Assembly (NCBI RefSeq): GCF_003076475.1
Contig: NZ_CP020919.1
Location: 3,224,001-3,288,000, forward strand
Direction of reading: 5' to 3'
DNA length: 64,000 nt
Origin: Flavobacterium kingsejongi
Lineage (GTDB): Bacteria > Bacteroidota > Bacteroidia > Flavobacteriales > Flavobacteriaceae
Shown one piece after another: positions 51,929 to 60,442 of the stretch. The notes beneath the pieces were generated by a model. The model worked only from the letters and a program-made list of their open reading frames with translations, searched no databases and was not told where the DNA came from. Position numbers and translations under genes: made by a program. The first letter of the stretch is position 1; each line of letters starts with the position of its first letter.

Positions 51929-54835
51929 TTATTTTAGTACAGCGTCATTGATTATTTGTTGGATGTTGGTCCTGATATTCTCTTTGGCTAAAAGATTATT
52001 TTCTGCATCAGGGAATGTACGGTTGGAAAGAAATACATATACAATTCCGGTTTTAGGATCTGCCCACGCCATTGTTCCTGTAAATCCGGTATGCCCGAAA
52101 CTTTCCGGTGACACACAATCACATGTAGAACCTCCTTTACCATTCACCGGTTTGTCGAATCCAAGAGCCCTACGGTTATTTTCTTTATTAAAATAGGTAG
52201 TATTGAACAGGTCAAAAGTCGCAGCACTGAAGTACGTTTTTCCTCCATAGTGCCCTTTTTGCAAATACATCTGCATGATCTTAGCCACATCTACAGCGTT
52301 AGAAAATATACCTGCATGCCCGGCAACACCGCCTTGCATTGCAGCCCCCATATCATGGACATAACCATCAATAGTCTGGTACCTGAAATAGTTGTCAACC
52401 TCCGTAGGCGGGATACTACTCATATCATATTTTCGCAACGGATTATACGTTGTATTATTGGCTCCTAAAGGTTTGTAGAAATTTTCCTGGCTCAAAATAT
52501 CTAATGTTTTACCGGTTGTTTTCTCTAAGTATTCTTTTAATATAATAAAAGAAAAATCACTGTATTTGTATACTTTTGGTGTAATCAGCTTACTGTCGGC
52601 AATTTGCTGTAAAATATTTTGAGTATACCCTTTTTTAATATACAGATTTTCTGCTACCTGATCCGGAAATTCAGGACTGTAGAACTTACTGTAAATTTCA
52701 GGCTTCGGATGTTTCTTAGCATCCAGCGTAGACTGATAAAATGGAATCCAAGCCTGAAAACCGGCAATATGGGATAACATTTCTTTCAAAGTAATATCGC
52801 TTTTATCTGTATTTTGGAAAACCGGTAACATGTCACCCAATTTGGCATCGAGGCTTAATTTTTTTTCATCTACCAATTTCATGATATTAGGTAAAGTTGA
52901 AAGCATTTTGGTCAATGACGCAACATCATAAATATCGGTATTTTGAACTTTATAGTCCTTTTTATCATACGTATGATTACCAAAGGATTTATTATAGACT
53001 ACTTTACCATCCTTAGCTACTAAAATTTGCATACCTGGCGTAATTTTACGGTCGATTGTATTTTGAGCAATTTTATCGATTTTGGATAGTATTTTAGAAT
53101 CCATGCCTGCTTTTTCAGCAATTGTATACCCTAAGACATCCAGTTTCTTCGTATGCAAACCATAATTCACTTTGAATTCCGGGCTAATCGTCACTGGCAG
53201 TTTCCCTTTAGCTTCGAAAGCACCAAAAATCAGCTGAGCAGAAAGGCTTTGGGAAATATCATTATTCTGGTAGGATACAATCACCCCTTCAATATTCTCA
53301 TAAGAAGTAATCGGAATCATTGCATACGGCTTAGCAAATATATCCAGAATTACATTTTTGTTGCGTGCAATTTCCTGTAAGCGTACCAATTCAGAATCTT
53401 TAAAATCATGATTCTTCCAGGCATTGGCGTCCGATTTGTGGTAGCCAACAATTACGGTGGTATATTCTTGCAACTTCACCAATAAGCTATCCAGGTTTTC
53501 TTCGGTTACTTCGGTAACTTCGGTATAATTTTTTAACGTGCTTAAAAATGTACTTTTAAAATCATCCCCTAATTTTACGTAAGCGATTTTTTGACTTTCT
53601 AAATTTTGCAGCGGCAGGATATCATTTTTATTCTTTAATACTGTAATTGCATTTTCAAACAATTCATATTGCAAAACATCATCTTCCGGATTCACCAAAT
53701 CATTAGCAAGATTCTTAGTGCTTATAGGCGTGTAATTATTCAGGCCTGCTCTGTATTTATACTCCAGGATTTTTTTAACCGAATGTTCTAAGCGTTCGTC
53801 GGTTAGCCTGTTCTGCAGGTAGGCATCGGCAAATTTTTCAATAGCAACGGGAACATTTTCTGCAAAAAGTAAAATATCATTTCCTGCAAGGAATGCTTCC
53901 AAATCGATTTCTCCCGGTTGTTTAAAATTGCTCGCGGCTTTCATATTCAGGGCATCCGTAAAAATAAGACCTTTAAAGCCCAATTGTTTCTGCAATATAT
54001 CGGTCACTATGGTGTATGATATCGAAGAGGGAAAGTTTTCCCTTTTTTCCAGAGCAGGAACATTAAGGTGTGCAACCATGACGCTGGCAAGCCCTTCCTG
54101 GAATAATCTTTTATACGGATAAAATTCAACTTCGTTAATGCGTTCTTTAGTAAAATTGACTGATGGCAAGGAATGATGCGAATCGGTAGCGGTATCACCA
54201 TGCCCCGGGAAATGTTTTCCTGTTGCATAAACGCCCTGGCTTTGCGATCCTTTCATCAGTGCCAAAGCCCGATTGGTTACGTTTTCTTTATCCTCTCCAA
54301 AAGAGCGGTTTCCAATAATTGGATTTTTAGGATTGGTGTTAATATCCAATACAGGGGCAAAATTAAAATGAATCCCCATTCTTTTGCTTTCTTTACCATA
54401 TTGTACGCCAAGGCGTTCTATCAGGCTCATGTCCTGAATAGCTCCTAAAGTCATATTCCACGGATATCGATAGGTAGAATCCAATCGCATGCTAATTCCC
54501 CATTCCGCATCAATCCCTACAAACAAAGGTACTTTTGCTTTCGACTGAAACCTATTGGTTAGATTCGCCTGCCGTCCGGGACCACCCTGAAAAAAAATAA
54601 CACCCCCAATTTTTTGTTCTTCTACTAACCGATCCACACTTTTAATGTGTTCTGCATCTTTATTAGAATAAGCAGCAACCATAAATAATTGGCCCACTCT
54701 TTCTTCAAAAGACATTTGATTGTACACACTATCTACCCAGACAGTTTGCTCGGTTGTATTTAAACTTTTTGGATTTTTATTTTGAGACTGGGAAATCTGA
54801 AAAATAAAAAAAAATGCTATTATAAGATATTTCAT
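51929..54835 (-). CDS. GH3 beta-N-acetylglucosaminidase fused to a class C beta-lactamase-like domain
   Basis: 968 residues. A short signal peptide (1-18, IFQISQSQ). The GH3 domain (about 30-350) has the NagZ-type signature GKHFPGHGDTATDSH (206-220), whose His/Asp pair is the acid/base, and SFGEDKENV; a GH3 C-terminal domain follows to about 560. Residues 600-960 are a serine-hydrolase domain with SLTK (Ser-x-x-Lys), YSD and HTG motifs. The fusion occurs in other Bacteroidota and suggests cell-wall turnover: sugar release together with peptide hydrolysis. Confidence 0.9.
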   Translation of the reverse strand: MKYLIIAFFFIFQISQSQNKNPKSLNTTEQTVWVDSVYNQMSFEERVGQLFMVAAYSNKDAEHIKSVDRLVEEQKIGGVIFFQGGPGRQANLTNRFQSKAKVPLFVGIDAEWGISMRLDSTYRYPWNMTLGAIQDMSLIERLGVQYGKESKRMGIHFNFAPVLDINTNPKNPIIGNRSFGEDKENVTNRALALMKGSQSQGVYATGKHFPGHGDTATDSHHSLPSVNFTKERINEVEFYPYKRLFQEGLASVMVAHLNVPALEKRENFPSSISYTIVTDILQKQLGFKGLIFTDALNMKAASNFKQPGEIDLEAFLAGNDILLFAENVPVAIEKFADAYLQNRLTDERLEHSVKKILEYKYRAGLNNYTPISTKNLANDLVNPEDDVLQYELFENAITVLKNKNDILPLQNLESQKIAYVKLGDDFKSTFLSTLKNYTEVTEVTEENLDSLLVKLQEYTTVIVGYHKSDANAWKNHDFKDSELVRLQEIARNKNVILDIFAKPYAMIPITSYENIEGVIVSYQNNDISQSLSAQLIFGAFEAKGKLPVTISPEFKVNYGLHTKKLDVLGYTIAEKAGMDSKILSKIDKIAQNTIDRKITPGMQILVAKDGKVVYNKSFGNHTYDKKDYKVQNTDIYDVASLTKMLSTLPNIMKLVDEKKLSLDAKLGDMLPVFQNTDKSDITLKEMLSHIAGFQAWIPFYQSTLDAKKHPKPEIYSKFYSPEFPDQVAENLYIKKGYTQNILQQIADSKLITPKVYKYSDFSFIILKEYLEKTTGKTLDILSQENFYKPLGANNTTYNPLRKYDMSSIPPTEVDNYFRYQTIDGYVHDMGAAMQGGVAGHAGIFSNAVDVAKIMQMYLQKGHYGGKTYFSAATFDLFNTTYFNKENNRRALGFDKPVNGKGGSTCDCVSPESFGHTGFTGTMAWADPKTGIVYVFLSNRTFPDAENNLLAKENIRTNIQQIINDAVLK

Positions 54836-54936
54836 CCGTAAGGTCTACTAAGTATTGGTGATTAGTACAGGTATGGCCCTAAAATAACAAATTACATAAA
54901 TGAATTATGTAATTTGAAAAGAAGGTATATTTTTAA

Positions 54937-55419
54937 TTAGAAAAATCGGCTATGCCAACTGTCTTCAGCAGGAACTTCCCAATATTCATGCCATTCGCCC
55001 ACTGTATTTACAAGATTATTAAATACGATGGTATTCGCTGAAACCGCTTTTTCCTTTGCCATTTTTTTAAATTCGATCAATGGCTTGTGTGCAATGTGCT
55101 CTCCTAATTTGAACGTAACATTCATTTTGTCCAGCAAGTCGATCTCGTATCTTTTCTCCAGATCCTGAATGAACTGCACTGAGGCATCGATAGAACAGCC
55201 AGTCGCTGGTTGCGTTTCCTGATTCACTGCTATAATAATAAAACGGTTATATCTGAGTTGGTAAGAAGCTTCCAAAGGTTTTCCGTGTGCCGCCCAGTTT
55301 TCCAGGAATGCTTTCAGATCAGCTTCGATTTCATTCATCTCATCATCAGAAAGTTTTCTGTTGGATTGGTAAATCCATATTTTGGATTCGTCCGGTAAAG
55401 TATCAAATGGTACGTACAT
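54937..55419 (-). CDS. Conserved Bacteroidota protein of unknown function
   Basis: 160 residues, soluble. The motif LRYNRFIIIAVNQETQPATGCSIDASVQFIQDLE is strongly family-like, and relatives have been named 'ABC transporter ATPase' although no P-loop is present. I do not accept that name. It is the last gene of the amidase/MlaD/Fe-S operon (26 bases after the Fe-S gene). Confidence 0.8.
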   Translation of the reverse strand: MYVPFDTLPDESKIWIYQSNRKLSDDEMNEIEADLKAFLENWAAHGKPLEASYQLRYNRFIIIAVNQETQPATGCSIDASVQFIQDLEKRYEIDLLDKMNVTFKLGEHIAHKPLIEFKKMAKEKAVSANTIVFNNLVNTVGEWHEYWEVPAEDSWHSRFF

Positions 55420-55445
55420 TATGTTACGGATTATTAAGTTTGGAT

Positions 55446-56237
55446 TTAGAGATCTTTTGCATTGGCAATTAGTTCCGCTACATCCATCACTTTGATTTCG
55501 TGTTCTTTGTTTTTATTTTTCACTCCGTCGGTCATCATTGTATTACAGAACGGGCATCCTGCAGCAATAATTTCCGGTTGTGTTTCAAGCGCATCTTCAG
55601 TTCGTTCTACATTCACATCTTTAGTACCCGGTTCCGGTTCTTTGAACATTTGGGCACCACCGGCACCACAGCATAATCCATTTTTACGGGAACGTTTCAT
55701 TTCCACCAATTCGGCATCAAGTTTCTGGATCAGTTCTCTTGGAGCTTCATACACATTATTGGCCCTACCCAAATAACAAGGATCGTGGAATGTAATACGC
55801 TTTCCTTTGAATTGTCCTCCTTCAATCGCCAACCTTCCATCGTCTAATAAGGATTTTAGAAATTCGGTATGGTGTACAACTTCGTATTTCCCGCCCAATT
55901 CCGGATATTCATTCTTAATAGTATTAAAACAATGCGGACAGGCAGTTACTATTTTTTTTACTTCATAGGCATTCATGACCTCGATATTCATCATGGCCTG
56001 CATCTGAAATAAAAACTCATTACCTGCTCTTTTTGCAGGATCTCCGGTACAGCTTTCTTCCGTCCCCAATACTGCAAAAGGCACTTTGGATTCGTTTAAT
56101 ATTTTTACAAAAGCTTTGGTGATTCTTTTGGCTCTGTCATCAAAACTTCCAGCACAGCCTACCCAGAATAAAACTTCCGGTTGCTGTCCCTGTGCCATCA
56201 TTTCTGCCATTGTAGGCACTACTAAACTTTCTGACAT
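55446..56237 (-). CDS. CCG-domain Fe-S oxidoreductase subunit (HdrB/GlcF-like)
   Basis: 263 residues with two CCG domains: CPHCFNT in the first and LCCGAGGAQMF with CPFCNTMM in the second, the cysteine pattern that binds a non-cubane cluster in HdrB-type subunits. It presumably works with the membrane Fe-S protein encoded upstream in the operon (56808-58139), moving electrons between a soluble donor and quinone. The donor is unknown. Confidence 0.88.
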   Translation of the reverse strand: MSESLVVPTMAEMMAQGQQPEVLFWVGCAGSFDDRAKRITKAFVKILNESKVPFAVLGTEESCTGDPAKRAGNEFLFQMQAMMNIEVMNAYEVKKIVTACPHCFNTIKNEYPELGGKYEVVHHTEFLKSLLDDGRLAIEGGQFKGKRITFHDPCYLGRANNVYEAPRELIQKLDAELVEMKRSRKNGLCCGAGGAQMFKEPEPGTKDVNVERTEDALETQPEIIAAGCPFCNTMMTDGVKNKNKEHEIKVMDVAELIANAKDL

Positions 56238-56318
56238 ATGTTTTTTATAAGTTGCCGCTCATTATAAGTAGGATGAGTTGCAGAATTGTTCGTTATAATT
56301 CTTGAATTTGACTTTTAA

Positions 56319-56765
56319 TTATTCATGGTTTCCATCATCGAAAACCTGAATTGTCACATCTTTATCTACAAGATCTGTAAACTTACCTCTGTAGCGTGTT
56401 GCTTTTACCAAATGATTATCAATCCAATGGTAATTTCCACCTCTTGGTTTGCCCATTAGCATACCATGATATTTAAATCCGTGTTTTTTCAACCACTCTT
56501 CCGTGATGGCACGATGTGCTTCAGTCCTGGAAGTGAAAAAGAAAATAATATGACCTTCATCATACCATTTGTTCAGGGTAATTTGTGCATCAGGATATAC
56601 TGCCGCTGTAGCCATTCTTTCCGGCTCTTCGTTTGGGATATCATCACAAATAGTTCCATCTATATCTATAAGATAATTTTTAATTCCCTCAGGCAATACG
56701 GGACTGATTGCTTCTCCGTTTTCTGTTGCTGCCTGTAAATTCTTATCTATATCTTCTGCTTTCAT
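56319..56765 (-). CDS. HAD-like phosphatase family protein
   Basis: 148 residues. HAD motif I is DIDGTICDD (about 34-42) and motif II is FFFTSRTEAHRAITEEWL. The C-terminal part (GKPRGGNYHWIDNHLVKATRYRG) is typical of a small Bacteroidota group sometimes named phosphoheptose isomerase without support. Substrate unknown; it lies inside the Fe-S operon. Confidence 0.78.
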   Translation of the reverse strand: MKAEDIDKNLQAATENGEAISPVLPEGIKNYLIDIDGTICDDIPNEEPERMATAAVYPDAQITLNKWYDEGHIIFFFTSRTEAHRAITEEWLKKHGFKYHGMLMGKPRGGNYHWIDNHLVKATRYRGKFTDLVDKDVTIQVFDDGNHE

Positions 56766-56807
56766 TGTTGTGTTATTCTAGTAGTTAGGTGTTTTATATG
56801 TTATGTT

Positions 56808-58139
56808 TTACTCGTCTTTCCAGTTGAGGCGGTCCATTTGGTTGTATTGCCATGGTGCTCCATTGTTTTCAATATTGGTCATCATATTGTTCAGCTCTGT
56901 TGGTGCGGCACTTTGCTCCATTACTAAGTAGCGGCGCATGTCAATAATGATGGAAAGCGGGCTGATATTAACCGGACATTCTTCTACACAGGCATTACAG
57001 GAGGTACAGGCCCATAATTCTTCAGCTGTAATATAATCGTTCAGCAATGTTTTACCATCTTCAACAAAAGTACCTTTGTTTTTATCAATGTTTTTACCGA
57101 TCTCTTCCATACGATCACGGGTATCCATCATAATCTTTCGGGGCGATAATTTTTTACCGGTGATATTGGCTGGACAGGAAGAAGTACATCTTCCGCATTC
57201 CGTACACGTATAGGCATTTAGAAGCTGTACCCAGTTCAGGTCTGTAGCTTCACTTGCCCCAAATTTTGCCGGTACTGCATTTTCATCTACAGGTGCTGCA
57301 GCGAAAGGATCAGCATTAGGATCCATCATCAGTTTTACTTCAGTGGTCACCGATTCCAGATTATTGAATTTCCCCTGTGGATTCAGGTTGGCAAAATAAG
57401 TATTTGGAAACGCCAATAAAATATGCAGGTGTTTCGAAAAATACAGGTAATTCAGGAACAATAGTATTCCCGTGATGTGAAGCCACCAGGCAGCACGATC
57501 AATGATTTCAACACTATGATTGCTCATGCCGTCAAAAAGAGGCGCTATGAACTGGCTTATTGGGAAAGATCCTGCTTGTGTATAATGGGAATATCCTCCT
57601 GGTACATATTGCAAATGAAAATCTGCAGCATTCATCACCAGGAACAATGTCATCAATACCATTTCAAAATAGAGGATGATATTACCATCGCTTTTAGGCC
57701 AGCCTTTCAGGTCACCATGCACCAGTCTTTTTATTTTGATAATATTCCTGCGCAACCAAAAAACGATTACAGCGACCAATACTAAAAATGCAAGTATTTC
57801 AAAAGAACCAATTAATATATTATAGGTGACACCTAAAAAAGAAAATACACGGTGTGTTCCAAACAACCCATCAATTATAATTTCGAGTACTTCAATATTG
57901 ATAATAATAAATCCTGCATAAACGACAATATGGAGTATTCCGGCTATTGGCCTTTTGACCATTTTTGATTGCCCTAAAGCAATCATTGCCATATTTTTCC
58001 AACGTTCTTTTGGATTATCATAACGATTTACAGCTGCTCCCAGCTTAATATTACGGATTAGTTTTTTTACATTGCTTGCAAAATAACCACCTCCGAGTAT
58101 CAAAAGGACAGCAAATAAAATATTATCTAAATAACTCAT
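56808..58139 (-). CDS. Membrane Fe-S oxidoreductase subunit (HdrC/E-like)
   Basis: 443 residues. About six membrane helices in the first 260 residues (heme b or quinone-binding type with several His), then a bis-4Fe-4S ferredoxin domain: CTECGRCTSSCP and CTSCNACVEECP. Together with the CCG protein downstream it resembles HdrDE/GlpC/LutA-type quinone-linked complexes. Its electron donor may be an ETF or an unknown dehydrogenase. Confidence 0.88.
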   Translation of the reverse strand: MSYLDNILFAVLLILGGGYFASNVKKLIRNIKLGAAVNRYDNPKERWKNMAMIALGQSKMVKRPIAGILHIVVYAGFIIINIEVLEIIIDGLFGTHRVFSFLGVTYNILIGSFEILAFLVLVAVIVFWLRRNIIKIKRLVHGDLKGWPKSDGNIILYFEMVLMTLFLVMNAADFHLQYVPGGYSHYTQAGSFPISQFIAPLFDGMSNHSVEIIDRAAWWLHITGILLFLNYLYFSKHLHILLAFPNTYFANLNPQGKFNNLESVTTEVKLMMDPNADPFAAAPVDENAVPAKFGASEATDLNWVQLLNAYTCTECGRCTSSCPANITGKKLSPRKIMMDTRDRMEEIGKNIDKNKGTFVEDGKTLLNDYITAEELWACTSCNACVEECPVNISPLSIIIDMRRYLVMEQSAAPTELNNMMTNIENNGAPWQYNQMDRLNWKDE

Positions 58140-58164
58140 ATAAGTAATGGTGTTTCTATGGTAA

Positions 58165-59118
58165 TTATTTTATAGTGTCTTTTTTAACCGTTTCATTGTA
58201 TGGGGTTCCTTTTTTTCCAAAAACTGAAAAATGTACGTATCGTTTTGGATTGTTTTTAACATCTGCCAGCAGGAGCTCTAACTCTTTTGAAGCAGCATCA
58301 AGATTATTGTACATACTTTCATCTTTCAACAGTTTTCCAATAGAACCTTTTCCGGATTGTACATCATTGATCAACTTGTCTACATTTGCAAGTGTTTTCT
58401 CAAGATTACGTGCCGCTTGCCCAAGTTTCGCATTATTAAGGGAATCAGATAATGTTGCAAAATTACCGGACGCTTTATTCAGGTTAGCCATGGTACCATC
58501 GATATAATTTTTATTCCCTGAAATAATACTGTTCAGGCTTACAGAAGCCTTGTTGAACTGTTTCATCGTTTGGGTAAGTTCCTCAATGGTAATTCTGAGG
58601 TTCTCTTTGTTTTTGGCATCAAAAACAGTATTCATACTGGTCAGCAAACTGTCAGCAGTCACTACTGTAGCTTCAACTTTTGTTTGCAGTGGTGTAAGCT
58701 TATCGCCTACTACCGAAAGCATTCCTGGCTTCACACTACTGTTAAGATGATCTCCCGATACTGCTACGCTCGTATCTTTAAAATTAGGCAGGATTGCAAT
58801 TTGTTTACCGCCAATAATACTCGGCTCATAAATAGTTGCAATACTTGATTTTGAAATAGGGAAGTCCGTTTTGACCTGAAGTTCCACTAAAAGTTTACCG
58901 TTTACATCCAAAGTGATACTCTCAACCTTACCGACTGTGAGTCCGTTGATGGTTACCGGAGCAGATGGGGCAAGCCCTTCCACTTCTTCATAAACTACAT
59001 AAAATGTTTTATAGCTATTAAAAAGGTCTTTGCCTTTTAAGAAGCTGTAGCCCCAAATAAATAATAAAATGGAGGACAATACTAAAATTGCCGTTTTAAT
59101 TTCTCTAGATATTTTCAA
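58165..59118 (-). CDS. MlaD/MCE family protein
   Basis: 317 residues. One N-terminal membrane helix (about 8-27), an MCE domain (about 38-115, YKTFYVVYEEVEGLAPSAPVTINGLTVGKVESI), then a helical region (about 130-290) likely to form a long periplasmic coil. MCE proteins bind and move phospholipids between membranes. No MlaE/MlaF genes are nearby. It lies between the amidase and the Fe-S genes. Confidence 0.9.
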   Translation of the reverse strand: MKISREIKTAILVLSSILLFIWGYSFLKGKDLFNSYKTFYVVYEEVEGLAPSAPVTINGLTVGKVESITLDVNGKLLVELQVKTDFPISKSSIATIYEPSIIGGKQIAILPNFKDTSVAVSGDHLNSSVKPGMLSVVGDKLTPLQTKVEATVVTADSLLTSMNTVFDAKNKENLRITIEELTQTMKQFNKASVSLNSIISGNKNYIDGTMANLNKASGNFATLSDSLNNAKLGQAARNLEKTLANVDKLINDVQSGKGSIGKLLKDESMYNNLDAASKELELLLADVKNNPKRYVHFSVFGKKGTPYNETVKKDTIK

Positions 59119-59188
59119 AGTTCTCGTGTTTTATTAACAAATGTAAATAAATGCAAATATAAAATAATTAATTTTGTGTTATAATTAA

Positions 59189-60382
59189 TTATCGTAAAGC
59201 TTCCTGTATTGTTACTTTTTTGCCATTTTTGAAGGCAACAATAAAGGCACTGTCGTAGCCTTTTGCCTTTGCTTCTTTTAATTGATCTTTTGCAGCATCA
59301 TAATTACCGGTCTCACCATACATATACTTGTATATTTTATTCTCCTGCTCTACACTAATGTTACCCAGTCCTTTAAAGTTACTGGCTACCGGTTCCAGTT
59401 TTTTTCCACTGGCTGCAATCTGTACTTTAAATACCACACCGTTTGACTCTGCTTTTTTAGGTGTTTCCCGCTCTTCTGCTTTTTTCTCCAGTTTTTTAGT
59501 TACCGGTTTTTCTACAATGGTTTCACCTCTGCTAATTGGTGCTGTTTCTCTTGGTGTATTTGTTTTTACAGAAGGCTTGTCTTTTTCTGCAACTTCAGGC
59601 ACACCGCCATTTCCATAATATTCCTTTTTATATTTAATGATTGCGTCCGCAATAGATTTAGCAACTTTATCCTGCCCGTCTTCGGAATTCAGGTACTCTC
59701 CTTCCGGCTTGTACGAAATAAAACCTAATTCAATCAGGATGCTTGGCATTGCTGTTTTGTGCAGTACCCAAAAAGGAGCCTGCTTTACACCGCGGTTTTT
59801 ACGTTCGAGATCATCTGTAAAATTAGCCTGTACGTTACTGGCCAGTGTAATGCTCTGGTCGATGTATTCTTCCTGCAACAGCATGAGCCCGATCATAGAT
59901 TGTGGCGAATTGGGGTCAAAACCACCATATTTCATTTTATAGTCACTTTCTAACGTAATTACCGAGTTCTCCTTTTTAGCTACTTCAAGATTGGATGCAT
60001 TCTTAGTAAGACCCATTACAAACGTTTCCGTACCATAAGCTACCTTTTTTACTTCCCCGTTACAGTGGATGGAAACAAAAAAATTAGCATCCGCTTTGTT
60101 GGCGATATTAGGGCGTTCGGTAAGCTCAATAAAAACATCTGTCTTACGGGTATAAATAACATCAATATTCCTGTCTTTTTCCAAAAGTTTCCCCACTTTC
60201 AATACGACACTCAGGGCAATATTTTTCTCGATAAAACCGTGGTAATTGGCTCCAAAATCTTTCCCTCCGTGACCCGCATCCAATACTACTTTAAATTTAG
60301 TATTGGATTGTCCGGAGACGGAGAGACTCACAATAGTGGCTAACACAGTTAAAGTGGTATAGAGTTTATTTTTTAAAGTCAT
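59189..60382 (-). CDS. N-acetylmuramoyl-L-alanine amidase
   Basis: 397 residues. Signal peptide 1-24 (SVSGQ). Amidase_3 domain about 28-255: LDAGHGGKDFGA (zinc His), FVSIHCNG (second His), and ILIELGFISYKPEGEYL with the catalytic Glu. A Pro/Thr/Lys-rich linker (about 260-315) leads to a SPOR-like C-terminal repeat (FKVQIAASGKKLEP). It cleaves the peptide from glycan strands in the periplasm. Divergent from lptD. Confidence 0.92.
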   Translation of the reverse strand: MTLKNKLYTTLTVLATIVSLSVSGQSNTKFKVVLDAGHGGKDFGANYHGFIEKNIALSVVLKVGKLLEKDRNIDVIYTRKTDVFIELTERPNIANKADANFFVSIHCNGEVKKVAYGTETFVMGLTKNASNLEVAKKENSVITLESDYKMKYGGFDPNSPQSMIGLMLLQEEYIDQSITLASNVQANFTDDLERKNRGVKQAPFWVLHKTAMPSILIELGFISYKPEGEYLNSEDGQDKVAKSIADAIIKYKKEYYGNGGVPEVAEKDKPSVKTNTPRETAPISRGETIVEKPVTKKLEKKAEERETPKKAESNGVVFKVQIAASGKKLEPVASNFKGLGNISVEQENKIYKYMYGETGNYDAAKDQLKEAKAKGYDSAFIVAFKNGKKVTIQEALR

Positions 60383-60442
60383 ATTTTAAAATGTTATTTT
60401 TAATATAGTATAGGTTATAATTTTTATAAATGCTTATTTTTG

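Noticed and set aside
54937..55419. Naming this gene an ABC transporter ATPase
   Set aside because: No Walker A, Walker B or ABC signature motif is present in its 160 residues.
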